Positions 1 through 8,458 of a stretch of DNA of 18,674 nt are shown in pieces. Every line of letters starts with the position of its first letter. The first letter of the stretch is position 1. The DNA comes from CAYLYM01 sp964387645 (GTDB lineage Bacteria > Calditrichota > Calditrichia > RBG-13-44-9): positions 1-18,674 of the forward strand of contig CAYLYM010000076.1 of the NCBI GenBank assembly GCA_964387645.1, given 5' to 3'. The notes beneath the pieces were generated by a model that worked only from the letters and a program-made list of their open reading frames with translations, was not told where the DNA came from and did no database searches. The position numbers were made by a program, and so were the translations under genes.

Positions 1-271
1 TCACAAATTATTTTTGTTGAAGTTGCAAAAACAAAATTTGTACAAATCCGAGAAATCTGCGATTTTTAAATTCTCTCTAAAATATCCTAAGGTCAAACAT
101 TATTATATTAAATTCCTTTTTACTTTTAAATATTTAGCAATTTTTCCAATAGCCTTAAAAGGGCTGTTTGACTCAAAATTTAATCTCTTGCTTATAAAAA
201 CGTGCTTTAATATATTCAAAATTGTTTTTATTTTTTCAATTTTTTAGAAAAAATAATTAGTCGGAGGCCTT

Positions 272-2308
272 ATGAGCAAAGAGTTCAAGCCGTTTGTACC
301 ACCAGACAAAGTCATGAGTGAATTTACCCTCAGGGCTCTCATTTTAGGTTTAGTCATGACAGTTGTACTCGGAGCAGCTAATGCCTACCTGGGGCTTAAA
401 GCTGGAATGACCATTGCAGCAACTTATCCAGCAGCAGTCATCGGTATGGCACTTCTACGATTAATGAAAGGTTCTATTTTAGAGGAGAACATTGCCCGAA
501 CCATTGGGTCCATCGGAGAATCTATTGCGGCAGGTGCCATATTTACAATTCCCGCTTTCTGGATTGCTAACGTTTGGAAAGGCTCATTTTTTACTTTAAG
601 ACATTATCTGGAGGCGACTGCTATAATGTTTGTTGGCTCAGTTATAGGAATAATGTTCGTAACAATCCTCAGGAGAGTTATGGTTGAAGATAAAGAATTG
701 CCCTTCCCAGAATCCGTTGCTGCCGCCGAAATTCACAGAGCTGGACGTGCGGGTACCGGTAGTGCCAAATTTTTATTCAGTGCAATGGGATTAGGCGCTC
801 TCATCCAATTTTTAAAAGAATTTTCTGTTTTCGCCAGTAAAGGCGAAGCATTCCTCTCATTTAGTAAACAATCATTAGCAGTAGGTGAGGGTGCAGCAAC
901 TCAAACCGGCGGAGGAGCGCTTATTAGTACGCCAGGCGTCAGTCCAGCTTATATTGGCGTTGGATATATCATTGGTCCAGAACTGGCCGCACTCAACTTT
1001 TCTGGAGGTCTGCTGGCCTGGGGATTGTTCGTTCCGATATTATTGTATTTTGTAGGCCCAGAAATCATGACACAACTAAAAGCCGCTTCACCAGGCCTAC
1101 CTGCAGATCAATTATGGATTGAAACGGCTAAAAATGTATGGGGCGATATAGTCCGCAAAATAGCAATTGGCGGTATGTTATTCAGTGCAGGTTATACATT
1201 ATACAAAATGCGTAACAGTTTGGCGACGGGTTTAAGTAGAGCCATTCGTGATGTAAAACAAGCTGCTGGTGAGTCAACTGAAGCAACAACCGAAGCAAGA
1301 ACCGAAAAAGATTTGCCTTTCAAATGGGTTTTTCTGGGCATCGGTTTATCTTCTATAGCCACCTTTATTATTTATTATTATTTTTCTGAAGATATTATTG
1401 CTGCTCTAACAGCTACATTAGTTATGATCATAGCTGGATTCTTTTTTGCTGCAGTTTCTGGTTATCTGGTGGGATTAATCGGTTCCAGCAACAATCCCAT
1501 CTCGGGATTAACATTATCCACCTTGATAGTTGCTGCCATTCTAATGGTAGCTTTAGGAGTAAAAGGATTACCAGGAATAGCGGCGGTTTTAGGTGTAGCA
1601 GCCGTTATTGCCGTTTCAGCGGCCGTAGCAGGTGAAATGTTGCAAGACCTTAAAGTAGGTCATATTCTGGGCGGAACACCTTGGAAAATGCAAGCTGGTG
1701 ACCTTATCGGAGTTTTTCTCGGTTCACTGGTTATGTTTATTCCGTTATTCATTCTTCACGAAGGAGACATCCGACAAGGCGGAACAGGGTTAGGAGGCGA
1801 ACAATATCCAGCTCCGCAGGCCAGTTTAATGGCAATCTTGGCAAAAGGTATTGTAAGCGGTGATATGGCCTGGCCACTTATTTTTATCGGTTTTGTCATG
1901 GCCATTGTCTTTATTCTGGTAAAAGTGAAAAGCCCAATGTTGGTTTGTGTCGGCATGTATTTACCTCTAGAAACAACATTTGCCATATTTATTGGCGGAC
2001 TAATCAGAGGTCTGGCAGATAAATTAGCTGCCAGAAAAAAGTTTAACAATACACAAAAAACTAGAGTAGAAAATATAGGTATTCTGTTATCTGCCGGTTT
2101 AATCGCTGGCGAAGCACTAATAGGCCTTCTCTTTGCATTCTTTGCAGTAATGGAATGGAAAATCCCTTCAATTTTTGTTCAAGAAAAAACAATGACAGAA
2201 TTTATACCAGCTCTACTGGTATTCGTCTTTATTGGTTGGGTATTGGTACATATTCCCTTAAGAAATGCTGGTAGTCCAGAAGAGCCGGCTCAACCGACTG
2301 CAAATTAA
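272..2308 (+). CDS. OPT family oligopeptide (or metal-chelate) transporter
   Basis: A 678-residue polytopic membrane protein of the oligopeptide transporter (OPT) family, bacterial branch. Members are proton-coupled importers of small peptides or metal-chelates in the inner membrane; the substrate cannot be read from sequence. Hydrophobic segments run almost end to end (first at about residues 20-40 and 45-63). Conserved-looking family stretches include LPFPES (143-148) followed by an AAAEIHRAG segment, the NNPISG motif (407-412), and the AGEMLQDLKVGHILGGTP region (453-470). A charged, Thr/Glu-rich soluble loop lies near 322-348. The ATG is preceded by a good ribosome site (GGAGG at 263-267). 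The gene stands alone: about 270 bases of AT-rich DNA lie upstream, and a strong terminator lies 11 bases after the stop. The coding DNA looks less AT-rich than its neighbours, as in a well-expressed or differently selected gene. Family call is firm; substrate is open. Confidence 0.93.
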   Translation: MSKEFKPFVPPDKVMSEFTLRALILGLVMTVVLGAANAYLGLKAGMTIAATYPAAVIGMALLRLMKGSILEENIARTIGSIGESIAAGAIFTIPAFWIANVWKGSFFTLRHYLEATAIMFVGSVIGIMFVTILRRVMVEDKELPFPESVAAAEIHRAGRAGTGSAKFLFSAMGLGALIQFLKEFSVFASKGEAFLSFSKQSLAVGEGAATQTGGGALISTPGVSPAYIGVGYIIGPELAALNFSGGLLAWGLFVPILLYFVGPEIMTQLKAASPGLPADQLWIETAKNVWGDIVRKIAIGGMLFSAGYTLYKMRNSLATGLSRAIRDVKQAAGESTEATTEARTEKDLPFKWVFLGIGLSSIATFIIYYYFSEDIIAALTATLVMIIAGFFFAAVSGYLVGLIGSSNNPISGLTLSTLIVAAILMVALGVKGLPGIAAVLGVAAVIAVSAAVAGEMLQDLKVGHILGGTPWKMQAGDLIGVFLGSLVMFIPLFILHEGDIRQGGTGLGGEQYPAPQASLMAILAKGIVSGDMAWPLIFIGFVMAIVFILVKVKSPMLVCVGMYLPLETTFAIFIGGLIRGLADKLAARKKFNNTQKTRVENIGILLSAGLIAGEALIGLLFAFFAVMEWKIPSIFVQEKTMTEFIPALLVFVFIGWVLVHIPLRNAGSPEEPAQPTAN

Positions 2309-2319
2309 AAAATTTTAAC

Positions 2320-2347
2320 CCCCCATACAAATCGTATGGGGGTTTTT
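2320..2347 (+). terminator. Rho-independent terminator after the OPT gene
   Basis: A perfect 9-bp stem (CCCCCATAC at 2320-2328 pairing with GTATGGGGG at 2334-2342) with a 5-base loop, followed at once by a run of five T and further T-rich sequence. It starts 11 bases after the transporter stop and is the clearest intrinsic terminator in the window. Confidence 0.93.
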
Positions 2348-2591
2348 CTTTGACAACCACAAAAGATAGATAAAATTTCTTAAATTATTTTCTTCCAACA
2401 AAAATATAAATTAAAACACTACAAAGTCAGATTGTTAAAAATTAATTATTTATTCCAATTTAAATGAATAGTAATAGCTAATTTTTGTGTTAAAACTAAT
2501 ATAAATAAATTTAATGGAAAAATGATTTGCAAAATATTATGACATGATTTAATTTATTTTTAGTAAAATCTAAAAATATAAGGAAATAAAA

Positions 2592-3485
2592 TTGCATATA
2601 AATAAAATACTAGTTCCAGTTGATTTTAGTCCATTTTCGAATAAGGCGTTAGAGTATGCAACAGAATTGGCAGAAAAATTTAATGCCAGCCTCACATTGT
2701 TACATGCGGTAGTTCTATTTCAAGATGATATCAATGAAGAAGAAAAATTGCATGAATACGAAGAATGGCTTCAAAAACGCGAAATTAGCGTTCAATCTCA
2801 GATGAACAATAACAAGGAAATTGTTAATAAAAAAGGCCTAGAAATTGAAACAAACATAATTCGTGGAATTACAGCTTATGATGTAATATTAGATTTTATT
2901 CACGAGAATTCCTTCGATTTAGTAGTAATGGGGACTCATGGACGAACCGGTCTGAAGCATTTATTTCAGGGAAGTGTAGCAGAAAAAGTTATAAGACATT
3001 CACCTATTCCAGTTCTAACTGTTCACCGTTCAGTTAAAGAGTTCCAGATAAAAAAAATATTAGTTCCTATTGATTTTTCTGAATTTTCTAAAGGAGCCGT
3101 TGACTGTGCCATGTTTATAGCAAATAAATTTGCATCACAAATTGATATTCTTCATGTTATTGAGCATGAAATTCATCCTTCTTATTACGTTTCAGGAATA
3201 CAATCCATATTTGAGGTAGATATTGGATTAAAAAATCGAGTTTTGCAAAACATGAAAGAATTTTTAGCAGACCAAATTAACGAAGATATTTTAATAAATT
3301 TTCATGTATGTGAAGGTAAAGCTCATAAAGAAATTATAGAATATGCCAAAGATTCAAAAACTGATTTGATTGTAATTGCAACACATGGTTTAACAGGGCT
3401 GGAGTACATTCTTTTAGGTAGTACTACAGAAAAAGTAGTGCGGTGGGCTAATTGCCCTGTGCTCACAGTCAAACTAAATCAATAA
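2592..3485 (+). CDS. Universal stress protein, tandem UspA domains
   Basis: A 297-residue cytoplasmic protein made of two UspA domains (about 1-147 and 153-297), each opening with a KILVP-V/I-DFS strand typical of the family. Domain 1 carries the full ATP-binding signature G-2X-G-9X-G-S (G114, G117, G127-S128). Domain 2 has the same stretch, but the first Gly is Ala (A263, then G266 and G276-S277), so nucleotide binding there may be weaker. Proteins of this type bind ATP/AMP and modulate stress or energy responses; the partner is unknown. The start is TTG at 2592: AGGAA at 2581-2585 sits six bases upstream, and the next residues (HINKILVPVDFS) match the family N-terminus. The HicB-like gene follows 49 bases later and may be co-transcribed. 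Family certain, precise role unknown. Confidence 0.92.
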   Translation: MHINKILVPVDFSPFSNKALEYATELAEKFNASLTLLHAVVLFQDDINEEEKLHEYEEWLQKREISVQSQMNNNKEIVNKKGLEIETNIIRGITAYDVILDFIHENSFDLVVMGTHGRTGLKHLFQGSVAEKVIRHSPIPVLTVHRSVKEFQIKKILVPIDFSEFSKGAVDCAMFIANKFASQIDILHVIEHEIHPSYYVSGIQSIFEVDIGLKNRVLQNMKEFLADQINEDILINFHVCEGKAHKEIIEYAKDSKTDLIVIATHGLTGLEYILLGSTTEKVVRWANCPVLTVKLNQ

Positions 3486-3534
3486 ATGAACAAGGTTTAA
3501 AAAATATTTAAAATTTTTTAAAATTTTTCAGATC

Positions 3535-3720
3535 ATGAAGCTAAATATTCAGATCAGAAAAATTCGTAATGATCTTTACATAGCGAGTTGTACTGATTTA
3601 ATTGGATGTCATGTTCAAGGAAATTCCAAAGAGGAAGCTATTTCTCGTATCAAGGAAGCAATAAAACTCATGATTATTAGCTATAAAAAACATTTTGAGA
3701 AAGTTCCCATTGAAAGCTAA
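3535..3720 (+). CDS. HicB-like antitoxin-type small protein
   Basis: A 61-residue protein with the short HicB-like fold pattern. It has an N-terminal strand pair (LNIQIRKIRNDLYIASCTDL), then the P-x-L-x-G-C-type turn here read as DLIGCHVQGNS, then a helix EEAISRIKEAIKLMI. HicB proteins neutralise the HicA mRNA-interferase. This one is the minimal form without a C-terminal DNA-binding domain, so self-repression is not evident. The next gene starts inside its 3' end (26-base overlap), as is common for toxin-antitoxin pairs, and the order would be hicB then hicA. The ATG has only a weak ribosome site, so expression may lean on the upstream Usp transcript. Length and motifs support the HicB-like call; membership in an active system is unproven. 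Confidence 0.75.
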   Translation: MKLNIQIRKIRNDLYIASCTDLIGCHVQGNSKEEAISRIKEAIKLMIISYKKHFEKVPIES

Positions 3721-3973
3721 ACAATTAGAAACTCGGACAATAACAGCAATAACTCGTCAGCGAGTTATACAAATACTTAAAGAACTGAATTTTGTCCAGG
3801 ATGTGGAAGGAAATGATATCCTCATTTTTCGATGTAGCAATTTTCCTTTCCAGCGCTTAGCTTTGCCAAAAGATGATTTAATATCAATTGAATTAATAAA
3901 AGAAATTGCCGATGATTTTAAATGGCCCTATGACTTTTTCCTTCCAGAAATTCATAAAACTCCTGAATCATAA
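3695..3973 (+). CDS. HicA-like protein, possibly inactive or divergent toxin
   Basis: A protein of up to 92 residues starting at a TTG inside the HicB-like gene; a second TTG at 3710 is an alternative. Residues 21-85 follow the HicA-type pattern: helix (RQRVIQILKELNF), strand pair (VQDVEGNDILIFR, then RLALPKDD), helix (SIELIKEIADDF), and a tail resembling the end of the family (YDFFLPE). In active HicA ribonucleases the turn carries a G-S-H motif whose His is catalytic. Here the equivalent turn reads G39-N40-D41, with no His. This suggests a divergent or catalytically dead toxin, or a different small partner of the HicB-like protein. The call rests on layout and spacing as much as sequence, so it is moderate. 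Confidence 0.5.
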   Translation: MRKFPLKAKQLETRTITAITRQRVIQILKELNFVQDVEGNDILIFRCSNFPFQRLALPKDDLISIELIKEIADDFKWPYDFFLPEIHKTPES

Positions 3974-4378
3974 CAAATATATAAAACTCAATTTAGCTCA
4001 TTTAACATCATTTTATTTAATTTTGCCTTAAAAACAGAAAAACCGAACATGAATAAGGAAAGGAATTATTTACAAAAATGAATCTTCTCAGATCATATTT
4101 GCCCTTCTGATACGGTCGAAAGTAAATTATATTAAAAGGAAATAAGCCTTCTATAAAACAACACATTCCAATAAACTAATATTTCAGACGTTAGCTTTCC
4201 AAAAGTTCAGAAAAGGAATCAATTATATAGTACAGAGGTAAAGTTAAAATGGCATTAATGATCGTGGACAATAAATTTTATCTACGACAGTAAGATTCTA
4301 AAATGTAGAAACTACATTAACAAATAAAGGCCAGATCACTTTCATAATTTTTTATCAAATCACGAATTTCAAAAAATA
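3974..4378. other. Intergenic region between convergent genes
   Basis: About 400 AT-rich bases between the convergent HicA-like gene and the hybrid kinase gene. I see no open frame with a ribosome site and no RNA gene. The only local structure is a small perfect inverted repeat, AATGTAG-aaa-CTACATT, at 4302-4318. It is too weak and lacks the T-run needed to call it a terminator for either gene. Confidence 0.6.
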
Positions 4379-6628
4379 TTAATCTGATTCAAGATTTAAA
4401 ATTTCTTTAATTTTGCTAATGATCTCGTTTACTTGAAAAGGTTTCCGCATATATCCAATTGCGCCTCTTTTTAAAATATCTTCTAAATCTTCTCTCGAAG
4501 AATATCCACTAATGATGAAAACTTTTTGATCTGGTTTAATTTTTGTTATTTCAATAAAAGCTGCTTTTCCATCCATTACCGGCATAACCATATCTAAAAC
4601 AACCAGATCAATTTCATCACGGTATCTTTGAAATACCTCTACTCCATCACGTCCATTTCCAGCAGTATAGACATTAAAACCATGCATTTCCATAATCTCC
4701 TTCATCATACTGCGGATATTATACTCATCATCAATCACCAGAACAGTTGGCTTTTTATGTTTTTTCTTAACAGCCGGAACTTTCTCCTCGGCCATTAGAA
4801 CTTCCATTTCTTTTTCCTCCTTGATCGGCAGATACACATTTACAGAAGTATATTCTCCTTCTTTACTTTCTATAAAAATTTCTCCTTTCATATCTTTTAC
4901 AATATTATAAGCAATAAATAACCCCAGCCCAACACCTTCGTTTTTAATTTTTGTTGAATAAAAAGGCTTAAAGACCTGAGGTAAACTTGCCTCCGAAATA
5001 CCACATCCATTATCGTAAACACATAATTCAATATAATCTCCTGTTTTTAAATAATACTTTTTATTTGTTAATAATCCATCTCGCTTTTGGTTAATCAACT
5101 TTGTAGAAACTCGGATTAAACCTTTCTCTCTTCCTTCCAAGGCCTCCAGGCTATTGGTTAGAAGAATTTTCAACAACTGACGTAATCTTAATGGATAATA
5201 ATAAACCTTTTTTAAACCGGGTTCAAATTGAAATTTAATTTCAACGTTCGAACTAATTTGTTTTTTGAAAGATGAAATAAACGAACTGATTACACTATTA
5301 ATATTCCCCACTTTTGGCGCTTCAAAATCTTCTAAATCATAATTCAGAAATTTCTGAACTAAATTAGCCGAACGCTTTGCCGCCTGTTCTATAGCTTCTA
5401 AATGAACTTGATGAGGATGTGTCGCTGGTAAGCGGGTACGCATTAAACTAATATTTGGAACAATAATTGTTAACAGATTATTAATTTCTCCAACAATTGT
5501 GCGTGAAAATTGATCCAACTCATCAAGAATTTCATTCCGTCTGACCCAAATTTCACGATAATAATTCTGGGTAACTTCAAGTGCGAAAACTAAAATAAGA
5601 CTAAAATGATTCTGCAATTCGATTTTACTGATAAAAAATTCAAAAATTGGTTCAATTCCATTTTTACTAATCACAGGTGACTGATAATAGCTAACTTTCC
5701 CCTCTCCGGCCATTTCAATAGCCTTTTGAAATCCTGCTCGATGAGATTTTGGAATAATTTCTAATAAATTTTCACCTATAAGCATTTCGCTTTCAACTGC
5801 CAACTTGCTCATAGCTGCAGTATTCGCATGAAGTACAACAAATCTCGGATCCAAAGTAAAAATAAAAAGAGGTCCTTTTTCAAAAAACTCTGCATATTTA
5901 ACTTCTTCAAGAATTTTCTTTAATCGAAATTGCTTAAAAAGTCTCGATTTTAGTTCTGCAAAATAGAAATGTTGATAAATGAGCAGAGAAATAATCCCAA
6001 TATTTAAATTTATAAAAGATAAATCTTGTAAATTGAAACTATCCTGGTTTCGAATCAGATAGCCTACTCCTAGAAATTTACCTCGCACTTTTATAGGAAA
6101 TAAAATTAGGGATTTAGCTGAAATTAACTCCCATTTAATCTTATCGCCATAAAATTGTCGAGCATCAGTGATAAGATAAGCCATATCCCGTTCTTTAATT
6201 AACGATTTAAGTATATTTGCTTCCGGAGCAGAAGAAAAATTTTTATATGTTTCTGTATATTCTTCACGGTTTGTGATAATAATGTCTTCCTTATCATCTT
6301 CATTTAACTTAAATGCAATAAAACCATAATCAAAACGAACATTCCGCTGTAGAAACCCAAAAAGCGTTTGCATCATATTTTCTGAATTTTTAAAGCGTAT
6401 AACACTTCGCTGAAAATCAATCAATTCAGAAAGCAGATTAATCTGGTTAACAAAGGAATTAAAATTATTCTCTAAGGTATCCAGGGTTGTTTTTACATAT
6501 TGCTCTAAAACCTCTAATTCAGCTGAAATATTTTTAAGTTCAGCAAAAACTTCTGATCCTTTCTCCATCTTCCTGATGGACTGAGCGACATTTTCGAAAT
6601 ATTGAAGAATGTTTTTTCGAAATTTCAT
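4379..6628 (-). CDS. GAF-PAS-histidine-kinase-like/receiver hybrid lacking the phospho-acceptor His
   Basis: A 749-residue soluble hybrid signalling protein. Order: N-terminal coiled-coil-like region (about 1-70), GAF domain (about 71-222), PAS domain (about 245-353), two-helix dimerisation region (about 365-432), GHKL ATPase domain (about 475-602), linker, and receiver domain (about 627-747). The ATPase part is complete by motif: N-box T-N-S-L-E-A-L with N492, DNGCG (539-543), F-x-P-F-Y-S-T-K (553-560), GVGLGL (565-570). The receiver is also complete: D633/D634, phospho-acceptor D679 in DLVVLDMVMP, S707, K729. But where kinases of this class have A-H-D-F-N-N-L-L, this protein has V-G-E-I-N-N-L-L (379-386), so the His is Gly380. 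No transmembrane segment is seen. The start ATG overlaps the stop of the upstream HDOD gene (ATGA), which implies translational coupling. It likely acts without ordinary autophosphorylation, or its receiver is served by another kinase. Confidence 0.9.
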   Translation of the reverse strand: MKFRKNILQYFENVAQSIRKMEKGSEVFAELKNISAELEVLEQYVKTTLDTLENNFNSFVNQINLLSELIDFQRSVIRFKNSENMMQTLFGFLQRNVRFDYGFIAFKLNEDDKEDIIITNREEYTETYKNFSSAPEANILKSLIKERDMAYLITDARQFYGDKIKWELISAKSLILFPIKVRGKFLGVGYLIRNQDSFNLQDLSFINLNIGIISLLIYQHFYFAELKSRLFKQFRLKKILEEVKYAEFFEKGPLFIFTLDPRFVVLHANTAAMSKLAVESEMLIGENLLEIIPKSHRAGFQKAIEMAGEGKVSYYQSPVISKNGIEPIFEFFISKIELQNHFSLILVFALEVTQNYYREIWVRRNEILDELDQFSRTIVGEINNLLTIIVPNISLMRTRLPATHPHQVHLEAIEQAAKRSANLVQKFLNYDLEDFEAPKVGNINSVISSFISSFKKQISSNVEIKFQFEPGLKKVYYYPLRLRQLLKILLTNSLEALEGREKGLIRVSTKLINQKRDGLLTNKKYYLKTGDYIELCVYDNGCGISEASLPQVFKPFYSTKIKNEGVGLGLFIAYNIVKDMKGEIFIESKEGEYTSVNVYLPIKEEKEMEVLMAEEKVPAVKKKHKKPTVLVIDDEYNIRSMMKEIMEMHGFNVYTAGNGRDGVEVFQRYRDEIDLVVLDMVMPVMDGKAAFIEITKIKPDQKVFIISGYSSREDLEDILKRGAIGYMRKPFQVNEIISKIKEILNLESD

Positions 6629-7500
6629 AAGGTTCCTATCTCAAATAATTTTATATAATTTTCTTGTTCCTGAATATCTTTTCGAATATTTTCCATCAAC
6701 TTAATTATTTCGGCTTCGGTAAAAGAATAATATTTATTCATCGAATAATCAAAAATTTGATGAGTTTTAATATCAACTTTGTCCCGCTTTAATAAATGGG
6801 CTAAAATATTTCCTAAATAAACAAGCCGAATCCAGGATGCAATCTCATCTTCATGTTCACATTGGTCGGGAATGTGGTGATATTTTACTAATGAACAAAT
6901 AACTTCGGGCAATTTCCAATTCTCCAGTAATTTTGCTCCAATTTCGCTATGGTCAAATTCTAAATATTTTCTTTCAAGTTCTAATAATTTCTTCTTCTCT
7001 TTTTCACTTTTTTCTAATAAAAAATAATAATCCTCACCTAAAACATAAAGAAGAACTAGTTTGCCAATATCATGAAGCAGACCCGCAATATACAAAATCT
7101 CTTTATGCTCTGGATCGAAACTCTCAGATAATGTTTTCATGGCAAAACCAGTAAATAAAGAATGGCGCCAGAGGTTTTTAAAATCATAATTTATTTCCAA
7201 CTCGAAGCTTTTATATAAGCTGAAAATGGATAGTGAAACAGTTATATCTTTAAGTAGATTAAAACCCAAAATAACAATTGCTCTGTCCAGGGAATAAATC
7301 TCACGCGGATAATTAAAAAAACTGGAATTCGCCACTCGCAGAACCTGCGAGGACAGGCTTTGATCTCCTGAAATAACCTTCACTAATTTGGGAATAGGTA
7401 CTTCGGGATCAGAACAAAGTTGTATAACTTTAAAAGCAACCGTATTAATTGTAGGAAGTTTTTTTACACGTTGAATAATTTCTTCCATAGATAATGTCAT
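6625..7500 (-). CDS. HDOD-domain signalling protein
   Basis: An HDOD-domain protein of 291 residues. The pattern KLPTINTVAFKVIQLCSDPEV (14-34), DQSLSSQVLRVANSSFF (46-62) and the AIVILGFNLLKDI helix (74-86) are typical of HDOD proteins, which regulate signalling, often beside two-component or cyclic-di-GMP genes. HD-type residues remain (H113, H143-D144 in GLLHDIGK, H184, H208-H209), although HDOD proteins are usually considered non-catalytic. The frame is open upstream to an ATG at 7542, but that codon has no ribosome site. The ATG at 7500 lies 12 bases after AGGAGA, so I place the start there. Its TGA overlaps the ATG of the hybrid kinase-like gene, so the two are made together and probably act together. 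A 6-bp inverted repeat (ACAATC/GATTGT, 7631-7649) about 130 bases upstream could be an operator, weakly supported. Confidence 0.9.
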   Translation of the reverse strand: MTLSMEEIIQRVKKLPTINTVAFKVIQLCSDPEVPIPKLVKVISGDQSLSSQVLRVANSSFFNYPREIYSLDRAIVILGFNLLKDITVSLSIFSLYKSFELEINYDFKNLWRHSLFTGFAMKTLSESFDPEHKEILYIAGLLHDIGKLVLLYVLGEDYYFLLEKSEKEKKKLLELERKYLEFDHSEIGAKLLENWKLPEVICSLVKYHHIPDQCEHEDEIASWIRLVYLGNILAHLLKRDKVDIKTHQIFDYSMNKYYSFTEAEIIKLMENIRKDIQEQENYIKLFEIGTL

Positions 7501-8122
7501 ATTTCTCTGAACTCTCCTGAAAACCGTAAATAAAATATGCAAAAGATCAATCTATGAAAAAGATCTCATCTATTAATATCGAAAAAAAACTTTAGAACTT
7601 TATTTTATTTTTAATTAAAAAACAAAAGGAACAATCAGAGACAGATTGTCAGGAAATCTTATTATTTTTATAAAAATGCTAAAACTATATAATGATCGAT
7701 ATGTTAAAGATTTCATCTTACAAAAACCCCGGGATAAAAAACTCATTTTTATAATTCTCTTTACTTTTATAATAACTAAGATAATGAATTTTTTTAAAAT
7801 ATAATTGTTTTACAAAAACTTGTTAAGAAAATGAACAGAAACGTGTTAATTAACCTGAAGTTTACCCTATCGAAAAGAAACCTATACACTTGTTATTTAA
7901 AGAGAACTTTGAAAAAATCAATCTACTATTATTACGCCGAGCTCAGTTAATGCGGGATGAAGAAATATAATAAATTGTGTATTAACATAATATGGGATTT
8001 ACAATAATGATTTTTCCAAAGCTCTATAATTTAAATAGAACATTTTATGCAATTAATGATTATTTTTACTCCCACATTATTTTGTTGTATTTAAATTATT
8101 AATTTTTTTATTACTTATATTA

Positions 8123-8290
8123 TTCACAGCAAAGTCCACAGAAAACACAGAGATAAAATAATCTCCAATTATTTAAAACAATGTTTGATGACAATTAAGT
8201 CTGGATCATTTTCAATTAAATTGAACTATAATACTTGTTAAAATAAAGATAAAAAACAACTCTACGCCCTTTGCTCTTCTGCAGTTTATC
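8123..8290. repeat. Probable relic of a CACAGAG...CTCTGCG-type intergenic repeat
   Basis: The left end (8123-8155) contains CACAGC, TCCACAG and AACACAGAGA in tandem-like order. The right end (8258-8290) reads as a variant of the CTCTGCG-CCTTTGC-TCTTCTGCAGTTT series. Similar paired sequences (ACCACAGAGACACAGAG on one side and CTCTGCGTCTCTGCGGTT on the other) recur in intergenic DNA of many unrelated bacteria, as I recall often flanking small GxxExxY-type genes. Here only about 100 bases with no such gene lie between the two ends. I therefore read it as a degenerate solo copy. The match is by eye and partial. Confidence 0.4.
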
Positions 8291-8324
8291 CCAAGAAGCA
8301 ACTACTATGTGATGAATAAATTGG

Positions 8325-8355
8325 GATTAGAAAAAAATTTGTATATTTTCTAATC
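8325..8355 (-). terminator. Inverted repeat, possible weak terminator of the regulator/outer-membrane operon
   Basis: A perfect 10-bp inverted repeat (GATTAGAAAA at 8325-8334 and TTTTCTAATC at 8346-8355) with an 11-base loop, about 100 bases after the stop of the leftward operon. The stem is AT-rich and no T-run follows on the minus strand, so the terminator role is only a guess. Confidence 0.25.
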
Positions 8356-8458
8356 AACTGTAAAATCTGGAATTAAATTACTCTTTTCGCTTAAATGAAA
8401 TTTGCTTATCAAAAAAATTATCTTCACCAATGAAAAATTCTATTTAACGACAGGTTCT

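Larger units (their letters stand above)
7501..8458. other. Long AT-rich intergenic region
   Basis: About 960 bases with no convincing gene. It includes the upstream region of the HDOD gene (high-coordinate side of 7500) and the downstream region of the outer-membrane-type gene. Visible structure: an inverted repeat ACAATC/GATTGT at 7631-7649, a GTTAATTAAC palindrome at 7845-7854, a repeat-relic candidate at 8123-8290, and a 10-bp perfect inverted repeat at 8325-8355. Its length compared with other gaps in the window suggests decayed DNA or a lost gene. Confidence 0.6.

Noticed and set aside
14..247. 77-residue open frame before the OPT gene
   Set aside because: Very AT-rich, Phe/Lys/Ile-dominated composition, no ribosome site, no family pattern; more likely upstream promoter DNA.
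1756..2049. Minus-strand frame inside the OPT gene
   Set aside because: Shadow of the highly conserved transporter frame.
4302..4318. Small perfect hairpin AATGTAG-aaa-CTACATT as a terminator
   Set aside because: Short AT-rich stem without a T-run on either strand.
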